NCBI GenBank assembly: GCA_001013295.1
Contig: LAZY01000011.1
Span: 1-64,000 of the forward strand
Reading direction: 5' to 3'
Length of the DNA stretch: 64,000 nt
From: Chryseobacterium indologenes
GTDB lineage: Bacteria; Bacteroidota; Bacteroidia; Flavobacteriales; Weeksellaceae
This document shows positions 17,479-25,715 of this stretch, one piece after another. The notes beneath the pieces were generated by a model that was not told where the DNA came from, did no database searches, and saw only the letters and a program-made list of their open reading frames with translations. The translations under genes were made by a program, and so were the position numbers. Position 1 is the first letter of the stretch. Every line of letters starts with the position of its first letter.

Positions 17479-18111
17479 ATGAAGCAGAAACAAAATGGCA
17501 AAACAATGAACGTTGCATTTTTAATTTATGATCAGGTAGAAGCGCTCGATCTTACCGGACCTTTAGATGTTTTCGTAAAAGCAAATGTCATACATCCGGA
17601 AAGCTATAACTGTTTTACCGTCGGGAAAACCAGAGAAGCAGTGTATATGGAAGCCAATACAATGGCAATTACCCCAACATATGATCTGCATACTGCTCCC
17701 AGGCCGGATATGATCGTAATTCCGGGAGCAAATCCGGATCAGGTAATGAAATATCTGCAGGATGATGATTTTCAGGAAACCGTAATGGGATGGATCAAAG
17801 ATCATTATAACAATGGGACAACCATATTTACGATCTGTACAGGAAGTATGCATCTGTCTCGGACAGGTATTCTGGATCATTATGAGATCACCACCCATTC
17901 CATGTTGTTGGATGGGTTAGAACAGCATAATCCGAAAAGTATCGTGAAGAGAAATGTTCGTTTTGTAGACCAGGACAGACTGATTACAACTGCCGGAATT
18001 ACGGCCGGAATAGATGCTGCTCTTTATCTGGTGGGTAAACATTACGGTACGGAAATGACAGACACCATTTTGAAACTTTTTGAGTATCAGCAGAAAGGGT
18101 TGAATGTTTGA
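17479..18111 (+). CDS. DJ-1/PfpI-family protein
   Basis: A 210-residue single-domain protein related to the N-terminal half of the upstream regulator: it has the NVAFLIYDQVEALDLTGPLD start, and the nucleophile elbow TICTGSMHLSRTGIL with a Cys at the position of the catalytic cysteine, followed by THSMLL with a His. Relatives include isonitrile hydratase-like and glyoxalase III-like enzymes. Which of these applies cannot be decided here. The internal MNVAF start (Met11) could also be used. It is followed by a perfect hairpin. It is probably the target of the GlxA-type regulator. Confidence 0.85.
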   Translation: MKQKQNGKTMNVAFLIYDQVEALDLTGPLDVFVKANVIHPESYNCFTVGKTREAVYMEANTMAITPTYDLHTAPRPDMIVIPGANPDQVMKYLQDDDFQETVMGWIKDHYNNGTTIFTICTGSMHLSRTGILDHYEITTHSMLLDGLEQHNPKSIVKRNVRFVDQDRLITTAGITAGIDAALYLVGKHYGTEMTDTILKLFEYQQKGLNV

Positions 18112-18179
18112 TTCCAAAGAAGGTTTCATAAATATCAACACTCATTCTCCGTAAAAAAGATAAAGAGAATGATGAGGTG

Positions 18180-18206
18180 TTTTTGCTGGCCTCAGGCCAG
18201 CAAAAA
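18180..18206. terminator. Perfect bidirectional hairpin
   Basis: A perfect 12-bp stem (TTTTTGCTGGCC with its complement, loop TCA) starts with T5 and ends with A5. It separates two convergent genes and can act on both strands. Confidence 0.65.
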
Positions 18207-18232
18207 CATTTGATGGTATTGGGAGTAATGTT

Positions 18233-19267
18233 TTATAGAACTCCACTTTCCAATATTGAGAAGGTTTGATCAATACAGTTGATTTCTGCGAGTTTTCCGT
18301 AGGGAAGCGTGAAGGTAGGGCAGGTGTGGCCAAAGTCCATCCGGGTGATGACAGGAAGATCATATAGGCCTTCTTCATCAAGTACTTTCAGGAGTTCCGT
18401 TTCATATTCTTCCGCATAGAGATTATCGTAAGGCCGGCCGAAAATAATCCCTTTAGCATGTGCAAGAATTCCCATAGAAGCATAGTTTCTTAGCCACCAT
18501 CTTACATATTCCGGTTTTGGTTTATCTTCCGAAGTTTCAAAAAATAAAATGCCGCCTTTCCATGTTTCCAGATCCGGCCAGTAATCAGTTCCTTTCAGCA
18601 TTTCCAATACCTCCATACAGCCGCCGATCAATGGTCCCTGAGCAATAGAATTGCCTCTGATGAAACGCCAGCCTGAAGAGGGAGTCAGTTTTCGTTGTAT
18701 ATCCTGTAAAGAAACATCAAACCAGTCTAGAAATTCTGTGGTCCAGCCTTCCTGATTCGGATGAATCTGCCCGATAACGGCTGGGGAGAATAAGACTTTG
18801 TTGAGGTCATTGATCTGATAATCATGCATCGCACCATTTTCAGCAAATCCTACCAGTAAAGAAGTGCCATAAAATGAACTTAGACCTGCTTTAAGACAGA
18901 TAAAATGGGTAACCGTACTATCAGAAAATCCCAGAAATATTTTGGGATTATTTCTGATCACATCCAGATCAATATACTTCAGCATTCTGATACTGTCATC
19001 ACCGCCAATATTTGAGATCACAGCCTTTATGGAAGGATCAGCAAAGGCCTCCATGAGATCGCTGGCTCTTGCTTCCGGATGATTATAGATCCATTCTGCC
19101 GATTGCAGGGCATGTTTTGTTTCAGTTACATCCAGATTGAACATCCGGATTAAACGTTCTTTGCCTTTTGAATATCGGTGTGGTAAATCTCCGGCTGCTC
19201 CCCATGACATTGAAATGGTTGCTACTTTATCACCGCTGGTTAATCTTTTGGGAGTAATTAATTTCAT
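18233..19267 (-). CDS. S66-family serine peptidase (LD-carboxypeptidase/MccF-like)
   Basis: A 344-residue cytoplasmic protein without signal peptide. The catalytic residues of the S66 family are visible: nucleophile Ser115 in FLGFSDSTVTHF, Glu244 in LFFETSEDKP and His314 in MDFGHTCP. S66 enzymes either cut L,D-peptide bonds of recycled murein (LdcA) or cleave nucleotide-peptide antibiotics such as microcin C (MccF). The longer insert between the domains and the FETSE motif fit the MccF-like branch better. The gene stands alone, between a hairpin and an unrelated membrane-protein operon. Its role in antibiotic resistance is possible but not shown. Confidence 0.85.
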   Translation of the reverse strand: MKLITPKRLTSGDKVATISMSWGAAGDLPHRYSKGKERLIRMFNLDVTETKHALQSAEWIYNHPEARASDLMEAFADPSIKAVISNIGGDDSIRMLKYIDLDVIRNNPKIFLGFSDSTVTHFICLKAGLSSFYGTSLLVGFAENGAMHDYQINDLNKVLFSPAVIGQIHPNQEGWTTEFLDWFDVSLQDIQRKLTPSSGWRFIRGNSIAQGPLIGGCMEVLEMLKGTDYWPDLETWKGGILFFETSEDKPKPEYVRWWLRNYASMGILAHAKGIIFGRPYDNLYAEEYETELLKVLDEEGLYDLPVITRMDFGHTCPTFTLPYGKLAEINCIDQTFSILESGVL

Positions 19268-19451
19268 AAATATCAGACTATTAAAAAAAACAGAAAACTG
19301 AGAAGGTGATGATTCACCTGTTGAAAAGATAAATCGCTAAAGGCTTTTGATCCTCATTTCTTTCAAAAATAGGACATATTGAGAAGAAACACAAGATAAG
19401 TTCCTAAAAGCTTGAAATATAAAGTTCTGATTTATGTTGATGAATACCGGC

Positions 19452-19955
19452 TTACGAACGAAGGTTCAATACTTTGATGCACAATGGGATAAATCCTATG
19501 GAAATTGCAATGAAAATGGCAACACGGATATAATTAAGCGTTTGCCAGGCTGAGGTTCTGGAAACCAGACTCTCAGAAATGACGGAAGTTTCTGCTATCT
19601 TTTGAAAGTCAATGATATTGGGAGCAAAAAACATCAGAGTCCATGCTCTCACTGCAATATGGGCAATAAATAATATTAATAGCCAATTTCTTACCGGATC
19701 TATTTTCCAGCAAAAGACAAGAGCAAGGATGAAGGCTATTTCATGTATGGAATGAAATACAATCCAAAAAACTTTAAGGCTTATTCCTTTCCCGTCCAGC
19801 AGTAATTTGAAATTTTCCGGTGGTGACGAAACCCATTTGGGCACAAATACGAGTGTTTCAAAAATCTGGGCACCATTCATTAGAAAATAGAGGAGTGTTG
19901 TGATGCAAAGCCAGATCTCTGCACGTACTATATCAGTTGTTGTTAAGCTTTCCAT
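19452..19955 (-). CDS. Four-helix membrane protein, MarR-linked
   Basis: A 167-residue membrane protein with four hydrophobic segments (about residues 14-38, 62-82, 90-110 and 143-162). The first helix contains an N-G pair near LMNGAQIFE, as in the DUF1772/anthrone-oxygenase-like group, but I do not regard that as proven. The MarR gene ends 8 bases before it, and a palindrome lies upstream of MarR, so this protein is the likely effector of a MarR-controlled response, perhaps to a lipophilic compound. No catalytic motif is visible. Confidence 0.65.
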   Translation of the reverse strand: MESLTTTDIVRAEIWLCITTLLYFLMNGAQIFETLVFVPKWVSSPPENFKLLLDGKGISLKVFWIVFHSIHEIAFILALVFCWKIDPVRNWLLILFIAHIAVRAWTLMFFAPNIIDFQKIAETSVISESLVSRTSAWQTLNYIRVAIFIAISIGFIPLCIKVLNLRS

Positions 19956-19963
19956 GGTTCATA

Positions 19964-20419
19964 TTATTGGTTGTTTAAATCATTTGCTGTTTCCTTCATG
20001 ATGATGGTCGCTCCTCTGAAGTATCGCTCAATTGTTTTTACTTCTTCTTCAGAAAACGTTGAAATAAACTGAGTGGTTCTCTGTTGAAGCTCTTCAAAAA
20101 CAGGACCTAATAATTTCATACTTTTTTTAATATTAGGGATAATCAGTACTTTTCTCCGGTCTTCCTTAGTGAATTGCCTTTTAAGAAGCTCTTTCTTTTC
20201 CAGACGGTCTATTAGGCCCGTTACAGCTCCGGTAGTAAGTCCTGTTAATTTTGAAATTTCCCCAGCTGTTATAGATTCATATTGTAAAATCAGGCCAAGG
20301 TATTTATGATCAGTATTGGATAGTCCTACTTTTCTCGCAATGGCTTCGTGCATGAAAATAGAAGCATCCGAATATTGCCTGCTTGTTTCTCTGAATTGTC
20401 TAATTATATCTTCAATCAT
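19964..20419 (-). CDS. MarR-family transcriptional regulator
   Basis: A 151-residue winged-helix protein with the MarR arrangement: an N-terminal dimer helix, the helix-turn-helix SITAGEISKLTGLTTGAVTG, and the wing KKELLKRQFTKEDRRKVLI. The DRR motif in the wing is diagnostic. MarR proteins are repressors released by phenolic or oxidising compounds. It is the first gene of a two-gene operon with a small membrane protein. A perfect palindrome 20 bases upstream of its start is the probable operator, which implies autoregulation. Confidence 0.9.
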   Translation of the reverse strand: MIEDIIRQFRETSRQYSDASIFMHEAIARKVGLSNTDHKYLGLILQYESITAGEISKLTGLTTGAVTGLIDRLEKKELLKRQFTKEDRRKVLIIPNIKKSMKLLGPVFEELQQRTTQFISTFSEEEVKTIERYFRGATIIMKETANDLNNQ

Positions 20420-20438
20420 AATTGTTTTATTATCTAAT

Positions 20439-20457
20439 TATCTTAGTTACTAAGATA
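20439..20457. promoter_or_regulatory. Palindromic operator before the MarR operon
   Basis: A perfect palindrome with 8-bp arms, TATCTTAG and CTAAGATA with a centre of TTA, begins 20 bases upstream of the MarR start. MarR proteins commonly bind palindromes of this size. Confidence 0.55.
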
Positions 20458-20634
20458 TGTTTTATTTTTCATTAGAACAAATAATTTTTCAACTAAAAAA
20501 TGCAGACCGATATACTCTTCATAGTTTTCAGATAAAATTTCTCATAAATTATTTTTTTTTTTTTTTGTAATTAATTTATAAACAGTTGTTTAATTATTTT
20601 AGCTGAAATTTTATACGAAAAAAGCACTTGAAAA

Positions 20635-20665
20635 TTTGGAATTTAAGAGGGTTTTACTATCTTTG
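20635..20665 (+). promoter_or_regulatory. Promoter of tRNA-Lys copy 1
   Basis: TTTG at 20635-20638 and TATCTTTG at 20658-20665, spaced by exactly 19 bases: a textbook Bacteroidota sigma-A promoter. The leader that follows (to 20708) is conserved in all three tRNA copies and has two small hairpins. A 15-base T run lies upstream at 20552-20566. Confidence 0.85.
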
Positions 20666-20708
20666 CAGTCCCTTAAACAAAGGGATTTACTTGAAAAAGT
20701 AAGTGGCC

Positions 20709-20781
20709 GACTCGGTAGCTCAGCTGGTAGAGCAATACACTTTTAATGTATGGGTCCTGGGTTCGAATCCCAGCCGGGTCA
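20709..20781 (+). tRNA. tRNA-Lys (anticodon UUU), copy 1
   Basis: The 73-base cloverleaf is complete: acceptor GACTCGG with CCGGGTC, D stem GCTC/GAGC, anticodon stem ATACA/TGTAT with loop CTTTTAA (anticodon TTT), variable region GGGTC, T stem CTGGG/CCCAG with TTCGAAT, discriminator A. CCA is not encoded. It is followed by a strong terminator and is identical to copies 2 and 3. Confidence 0.97.
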
Positions 20782-20790
20782 CAATCAAAA

Positions 20791-20820
20791 AGAACTACTG
20801 TTTCAGTGGTTCTTTTTTTT
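20791..20820 (+). terminator. Terminator of tRNA-Lys copy 1
   Basis: A 10-bp stem (AGAACTACTG with CAGTGGTTCT, loop TTT) is followed by T8. The same hairpin closes copies 2 and 3. Confidence 0.9.
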
Positions 20821-20900
20821 ACCCATCATTCTGCTATCTCAATTCTTTTTTGTTAAATGTAACAGATTATTTTTCGCAAAGAAAGATAATCGGATGTTTA

Positions 20901-21005
20901 ATTTTAGAGAGTAAAGGGCGAACTTGTCGCTGAAGAAGCTTTATGGATATACATTTGCTTAGAAAGAATCAATGAAATTGATTCCATTCTTTGCTCCCTT
21001 GAAAT
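20901..21005 (+). repeat. Palindromic intergenic repeat, copy R1
   Basis: About 100 bases whose right end, TTCTTTGCTCCCTT (20987-21000), pairs imperfectly with an AGAGAGTAAAG left arm near 20906-20916. The middle carries the AACTTGTCGCTGAAGAAGC module and the inner palindrome GAATCAAT-GAA-ATTGATTC. Further copies are at 21120, 23650, 24440 and 24640, with a partial one at 53590. The 564-base spacer 20782-21345 holds only repeats and the AraC promoter. Confidence 0.7.
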
Positions 21006-21119
21006 ATGATACGCCAAAAATAAGCTTTGTGTTAGAAAAATAATAGAATTCTCATTTAGACTTTGTACTCATCCATAACTTTTGAGATTGATCCACGTTT
21101 TATGATCCGGACTTTCATT

Positions 21120-21196
21120 AAAAGGAGCAGGGAGATGTTGTAGCATTCGCTTAAAAAGAACCAATGGAATTGATTTTCTTCTTTACCTCCTTAAAA
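21120..21196 (+). repeat. Palindromic intergenic repeat, diverged copy R2
   Basis: A shorter, diverged member: AAAGGAGCAGG at the left, GCATTCGCTTAAAAAGAACCAATGG in the middle third (seen in part), and TTCTTTACCTCCTTA at the right. The arms still pair, with changes on both sides relative to R1. Confidence 0.55.
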
Positions 21197-21345
21197 TAGA
21201 CGTTTGAAAATAAGCTTTTGCATTTCAGAAAAATCAATTGATATTCTATCCCAGCAATGCTCTGCCCAACTTTTACACCTGATTCCGGATTTGAAGAGGG
21301 CTGTGACGTATATTTGTACCCTTATCACGAAAACTGAGCCGGAAT

Positions 21346-22137
21346 ATGAAATTCATTCATCCCATTGATTCTACCAAATTCATCCTTTCTGAACTTCGTC
21401 ATTGTCCTGAACACTATATGCAGAATCCTCAGCGGGCAGATTTTTTTGAAATGATCTGGTTCAGAGAGGCTTCAGGAGAATTCCGTATGTATCTTATTCC
21501 TCCGTATCGGTTTGTAGAATTGGATATTCATGATAAAGACGGTGTTATCATTGCTTTTAAAAGAGATTATCTGGAAGAAGATGATAAAGAATATGCATTG
21601 GATGTTTTCAACCTTTTCAATATGCATGGGCAGTATACCAGTTTTCATATAGATCAGAATACGCTGGAAACACTTCAGCTTTTAAAAGGATTGATGGAGA
21701 AGGAGTGCCACAATTCTAAGGGGACTTATCTTGTTTTAAAGGCTTTGTTGAAAGTATTCCTGCTGAATCTGATCCGAATCAGTCAACATTATTTTTTGCA
21801 CCAGGATGTCAACCAGAAGCGGGTTTACCAGTTTATCATGCTGATGGACGAACATTATAAAACAGAACGGAAAGCTGACTTTTACGCTTCGAAAATGGGG
21901 ATCAGCGAAAAAAGAATCAATCAGATCCTGAAAGAGAAAATGAATAAAACCCTTACCCAGTTGTTGCATGAAAGGCTTATGATAGAAGCAGACAGGATGT
22001 TGAAGGCCAGTGAGCTGACCATCAAGGAAATTGCCTTTTATTTAAATTTTGATGATCCCGCTTATTTTTCCCGGTTTTATAAAAAACAGAAGGGACAAAG
22101 TCCTGAGGATTTTAAAAAAGATGGTGCTTATTCATAA
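21346..22137 (+). CDS. AraC-family transcriptional regulator
   Basis: A 263-residue regulator. The N-terminal cupin-like part (residues about 20-100, including FFEMIWFREASGEF) is followed by a C-terminal AraC double helix-turn-helix with KADFYASKMGISEKRINQIL and LTIKEIAFYLNFDDPAYFSRFYKK. A TATATTTG box lies at 21309-21316. The gene for a PhlG-like hydrolase starts about 270 bases downstream on the same strand, and both lie between two tRNA-Lys copies, so the regulator probably controls the hydrolase. The ligand is unknown. Confidence 0.87.
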   Translation: MKFIHPIDSTKFILSELRHCPEHYMQNPQRADFFEMIWFREASGEFRMYLIPPYRFVELDIHDKDGVIIAFKRDYLEEDDKEYALDVFNLFNMHGQYTSFHIDQNTLETLQLLKGLMEKECHNSKGTYLVLKALLKVFLLNLIRISQHYFLHQDVNQKRVYQFIMLMDEHYKTERKADFYASKMGISEKRINQILKEKMNKTLTQLLHERLMIEADRMLKASELTIKEIAFYLNFDDPAYFSRFYKKQKGQSPEDFKKDGAYS

Positions 22138-22409
22138 TATTGTCCTGTTTTTCATCTTCGGTTATTCTTTCCATCATCTATTTTTATCACATAAATTCTT
22201 TGAAGTGAATTTCTATGCACATTTTATTTCCAGATTGTACAGGTCGATTAGGAGATAGTGCATGAATTCCGGTTTCTGTCTGATTTAAATTTGTACTGTG
22301 ATTAATACGTTAAAAGACCTGTCCATAAAAGGATAGAGTAGGCATATGCAGGCTCTGAAACTGTATGCTGAAGACTTTTAATCATAAAATACAATTAAAA
22401 ATATCGAGT

Positions 22410-23111
22410 ATGAAATTGACAAAAGAAACCGAAGAAGTAATGTTTAAGGACATAAATAACCTTTTATCCCCCAAACCCCTTGTTCTGGAAGCCGGGATCA
22501 AAAGATTGGAAAACGGAATGCTTCATGTTGCGATGAGAAATGTACTGCAGAACTGCAATGGTAAAATGCTGGACTGGTGGTTCAAATATTTTGAAACAAC
22601 TGAAGATTTGAAACTGTGGCATCCCCATGACCACGTCGAGCACGGTGGCTGGGATCATCAATGGATTAAACATGAAAATTATATAGGAGCTACCATCCAC
22701 GCTACAGAATCTCTGGGTGACATTCCTCCTGTAGCTGCTACCATTAAATTTCATGATCCGGCAGAAATTTTTACACCTGATGTTCTGAAGAATGCCTATA
22801 CTCATGGAGAAGTGAGTGCCGTGGTATATGCAAGAATTGGTTTTGGAGACCATATATCGGTAGATACCAATGGAGACCCTTTAGATGGTTATATGTTTCA
22901 TGTAGCAAGAGATACTGCACAGGGATGTACCCTGAGAAGTCATTTTTTTCTTGGTGCTTTATCGGCAGAAACCGAAAGTCCATTGTCTGATGAAATAGGA
23001 TTTGGATTGATGGAGCATTGTTACAGTGAATTTACCTACCTGTCCAAAGTTCTTCCTTCCCTTTACTATGCTAAAAACAAGGCAGGAGATAAAGCACCTG
23101 TTCTTTGGTAG
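22410..23111 (+). CDS. PhlG-like hydrolase (DAPG hydrolase family)
   Basis: About 233 residues, matching the fold of 2,4-diacetylphloroglucinol hydrolase (PhlG), a zinc enzyme that cuts a C-C bond of an acylphloroglucinol. The family's zinc-ligand pattern appears in order: His in WHPHDHVEHGG, Glu in IHATESLGD, His in GYMFHVARD and the HxxxE pair in LMEHCYSEF. The conserved MLDWWF segment is also present. I chose ATG 22410 (MKLTKE) over ATG 22365. Homologues outside pseudomonads are poorly characterised, so the real substrate may be another polyketide or phenolic ketone. An AraC regulator lies upstream and a terminator follows. Confidence 0.75.
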   Translation: MKLTKETEEVMFKDINNLLSPKPLVLEAGIKRLENGMLHVAMRNVLQNCNGKMLDWWFKYFETTEDLKLWHPHDHVEHGGWDHQWIKHENYIGATIHATESLGDIPPVAATIKFHDPAEIFTPDVLKNAYTHGEVSAVVYARIGFGDHISVDTNGDPLDGYMFHVARDTAQGCTLRSHFFLGALSAETESPLSDEIGFGLMEHCYSEFTYLSKVLPSLYYAKNKAGDKAPVLW

Positions 23112-23146
23112 CAACAAAAAAAATAATTTTTACGAAAAAATTGACG

Positions 23147-23184
23147 ATAACACTATGTGACTGTTTTCATGTAGTGTTATTTTT
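23147..23184 (+). terminator. Terminator after the PhlG-like gene
   Basis: A 9-bp perfect stem (ATAACACTA with TAGTGTTAT) is followed by a short T run. Confidence 0.65.
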
Positions 23185-23296
23185 CAACTTGTTTTTTATC
23201 AGTTGATTGTACTTTTTTATTACCTCAGTTGTTTAAAAATATTTCGTTCCTGAGGCTAAAAGAAAGAAATTTTATACTAAAAATGTTGGATGAAAA

Positions 23297-23327
23297 TTTG
23301 GAGTTAGAGAAAAAGTTTCTATCTTTG
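23297..23327 (+). promoter_or_regulatory. Promoter of tRNA-Lys copy 2
   Basis: TTTG at 23297-23300 and TATCTTTG at 23320-23327, spacing 19. The region upstream is the same as in copy 3 but differs from copy 1. Confidence 0.85.
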
Positions 23328-23370
23328 CAGTCCCTTAAACAAAGGGATTTACTTGAAAAAGTAAGTGGCC

Positions 23371-23443
23371 GACTCGGTAGCTCAGCTGGTAGAGCAATAC
23401 ACTTTTAATGTATGGGTCCTGGGTTCGAATCCCAGCCGGGTCA
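23371..23443 (+). tRNA. tRNA-Lys (anticodon UUU), copy 2
   Basis: Identical in sequence and structure to copy 1, with the same conserved leader (CAGTCCCTTAAAC...) and the same terminator. Confidence 0.97.
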
Positions 23444-23452
23444 CAATCAAAA

Positions 23453-23481
23453 AGAACTACTGTTTCAGTGGTTCTTTTTTT
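23453..23481 (+). terminator. Terminator of tRNA-Lys copy 2
   Basis: Same AGAACTACTG/CAGTGGTTCT stem, followed by T7. Confidence 0.9.
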
Positions 23482-23649
23482 GTTTTATAGCAGACAAATT
23501 ATGGTGATTGTTGCAGCTTTATTTTCATGAGACAAGATAAAACGGATCAGTTTCAAAAGGTGGGGAAACAGTACAAAACATACACTATTTCTGTTGAATG
23601 AAACAAAGTACTTTAAAAAAAATGTAAAGAACGTTCATTTGAATGTTTT

Positions 23650-23757
23650 ATTTTAGGGAGCAAAGAAAAGCAACTTTGTCGCTGAAAAAGCTTCATGAAT
23701 AATGCATTCGCTTAGAAAGAATCAATGAAATTGATTCCATTCTTTGCTCCCTTGAAA
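23650..23757 (+). repeat. Palindromic intergenic repeat, copy R3 (most intact)
   Basis: The best-preserved copy: a perfect 12-bp arm GGGAGCAAAGAA (23656-23667) and TTCTTTGCTCCC (23740-23751), enclosing the CAACTTTGTCGCTG module and the inner palindrome at 23719-23737 (GAATCAAT-GAA-ATTGATTC). RNA or single-stranded DNA from it would fold into a long branched hairpin. The 722-base spacer 23444-24165 holds no gene. Confidence 0.75.
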
Positions 23758-24091
23758 GTATGAGATAAGGGGCTAAAAACTTTGCGTTAAATTAAATTCT
23801 ATAATTACAATATTATTTCCAGCTTTTGCGCTTGATCTATAAAAACTCATATTGTTCTATGATTTGCAGGCAATATTGGTCTGAAAAATGGCATACATTA
23901 CTATTTTTAATATAATATCTCCATCTTTCTTATTTGAAATAGAAGCGTTCTGCAAACGTGACAAAATTCCCTAACAAATCATCATAAGTACTGCCTCATT
24001 TTAAAAGATTAATTTAAAAAAATGTAAAGCAATGAAAATATTTGACTTATGGATTTTGATGAAATTTATTGGGATAAAAAGTCGGAAAAAA

Positions 24092-24122
24092 TTTGGAGTT
24101 AGAGAAAAAGTTTCTATCTTTG
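24092..24122 (+). promoter_or_regulatory. Promoter of tRNA-Lys copy 3
   Basis: TTTG at 24092-24095 and TATCTTTG at 24115-24122, spacing 19. Confidence 0.85.
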
Positions 24123-24165
24123 CAGTCCCTTAAATAAAGGGATTTACTTGAAAAAGTAAGTGGCC

Positions 24166-24238
24166 GACTCGGTAGCTCAGCTGGTAGAGCAATACACTTT
24201 TAATGTATGGGTCCTGGGTTCGAATCCCAGCCGGGTCA
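24166..24238 (+). tRNA. tRNA-Lys (anticodon UUU), copy 3
   Basis: Identical to copies 1 and 2. The leader has one change (TTAAAT for TTAAAC). Confidence 0.97.
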
Positions 24239-24247
24239 CAATCGAAA

Positions 24248-24275
24248 AGAACTACTGTTTCAGTGGTTCTTTTTT
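24248..24275 (+). terminator. Terminator of tRNA-Lys copy 3
   Basis: Same 10-bp stem as copies 1 and 2, with a shorter T run. Confidence 0.9.
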
Positions 24276-24439
24276 GTTTTTATAGCAGACAAATTATGTC
24301 TCTGTATGATTTCGGAAAAACGGATCAATCTCAAAAGTTGTGGATTAAGCAAAAGTTGAGTTCATCTGATTAGAAAAAATTAGAATCAACAGTTGTGGAG
24401 ATAGAGTTTCACGCAAAGCTTCATGTTGGTGTATGCTTT

Positions 24440-24545
24440 ATTTTAAGTGAGCTAAGAAGGGATCGATTTTCAATCAATCTTAAGAAGCGAGTGCATAGTC
24501 AAAAACTTCATCAGCGACGAAGTTACATTGCTTAGCCTCCTAAAA
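24440..24545 (-). repeat. Palindromic repeat, copy R4, opposite orientation
   Basis: In reverse orientation to R1, R3 and R5: AAGTGAGCTAAGAAGG at the left and GCTTAGCCTCC at the right, with ATCGATTTTCAATCAAT as inner palindrome and the CTTCATCAGCGACGAAGTTAC module. The arms differ from R3 (GAGCTAAG rather than GAGCAAAG) but still pair, which suggests a second subfamily. Confidence 0.65.
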
Positions 24546-24639
24546 TAAAGTATTCGAATTACTAATTCTTTGTGTCTATAAAATTTAGAATAATCAATAG
24601 GTATTCAATTGTTTTATCACAGCTTTTGAGCGTGATCCG

Positions 24640-24722
24640 CAAAGAAGAGCAACTTTGTCGCTTAAGAAGCTTCATGGATATACATTCGCTTAGAAAGAAT
24701 CAATGAAATTTGCTCCCTTGAA
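24640..24722 (+). repeat. Palindromic repeat, shortened copy R5
   Basis: Contains the AAAGAAGAGCAACTTTGTCGC left part and GAATCAATGAAATTTGCTCCC at the right. The second half of the inner palindrome is lost, so this is a deletion derivative of the R3 type. The 590-base spacer 24239-24828 holds only R4, R5 and unassigned AT-rich sequence. Confidence 0.65.
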
Positions 24723-24828
24723 AATATGAGATAAGAGGCTAAAAACTTTGCGTTAAACTAAATTCCATAAATACAATATGAGCCCCAGCTTTCGCGCCTG
24801 CTCCAAAATAAACCTTGGCAGGTAAATT

Positions 24829-25335
24829 TTAATTGACATGGTATTGTAATTGTATCACTGGCGATGCATTTGAATCTGATCCGGCAATTCCATCTGTTTC
24901 ATGACCTTCAATCTCTGTGAATCCTGCTTTTTTGTAAAGAAAATAGGCACTGTCATTTCCGGGGCTTACTTCCAGTGTGATTTCAGAGCACCCGAATTCG
25001 TTGACCGCTTCCTGAATGACCGCCTGTATCAGCTCCAAACCTATACCTTTTCCATGGAATTCCTCTTTCACATACATCTGGTAGATGCTTCCCATACGGT
25101 TCTCTTTTTTCACAAAAGCACAGATGCCGATAAGCTCTTGATTGGCAAAAGCTCCCATCATCAACATGCCCGGTGCTGAGTTTTCAATATCGGTTTCCAT
25201 TCTGAGTTTTTCAGTTTTCAGAGCTTCCTGATAGGTGGCTGCAAATGAATCCGGGTATTTTTCAAGGCTTTCCAGGCGGATGGTTCTGTATATTTTACTT
25301 TCTTCCGGGAGAAGTTGGCGGTAGCTGATCTTCAT
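24829..25335 (-). CDS. GNAT-family N-acetyltransferase
   Basis: A 168-residue GNAT-fold enzyme. The acetyl-CoA-binding motif A is clear: IYQMYVKEEFHGKGIGLELIQ, with the (Q/R)xxGx(G/A) signature as HGKGIG, and motif B appears as NDSAYFLYKKAGFTEIE. It should transfer an acetyl group to an amine; the substrate cannot be told. It is monocistronic, with an AT-rich spacer upstream and repeats downstream. Confidence 0.87.
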   Translation of the reverse strand: MKISYRQLLPEESKIYRTIRLESLEKYPDSFAATYQEALKTEKLRMETDIENSAPGMLMMGAFANQELIGICAFVKKENRMGSIYQMYVKEEFHGKGIGLELIQAVIQEAVNEFGCSEITLEVSPGNDSAYFLYKKAGFTEIEGHETDGIAGSDSNASPVIQLQYHVN

Positions 25336-25715
25336 GGTCCAATTTTCGTCGTTAATAATTCGTTTTTTAAAAATACATAAAAATCTGTTTTTTATCAGCT
25401 ATCAGGTAAGGTTGCCGTTATTTTCTTTTGTACAGTCAATTTTTCTGATAATATATCCTTTTGCCCGTTCTAAAAATCAGACTGTTTTTATTGATGAAAT
25501 TAAGCATTTTCTATATTAATATTTGGTAAGAATCCAGTATATTTTTACTTAAATTATGTATATTTATAGAACAGATTGTCAGAAAAGCAAATCGGCGGGT
25601 ACTCCTTACCGGACCATTTATTAATGCTTAGGTCGGTATAGAAAAAGAGGAAAAGCTGTAATGATCTCAAAAAGCAAGTCATATTAAAAAAAATATAACA
25701 TATCCGGTAATTATA
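25336..25715. other. Gene-free spacer
   Basis: 380 AT-rich bases between divergent genes. I see no RNA, repeat or convincing consensus promoter, and the short reading frames have no coding character. Confidence 0.5.

Noticed and set aside
20552..20566. Run of 15 T upstream of tRNA copy 1 as a terminator
   Set aside because: No stem precedes it on either strand; it is a plain homopolymer run.
22464..22853. A 129-codon frame antisense to the PhlG-like gene
   Set aside because: The sense frame contains the zinc-ligand pattern; the antisense frame looks random.
20709..24238. tRNA-Lys copies as attachment sites of an integrated element
   Set aside because: The repeats include whole transcription units, and no integrase or phage gene lies between them.
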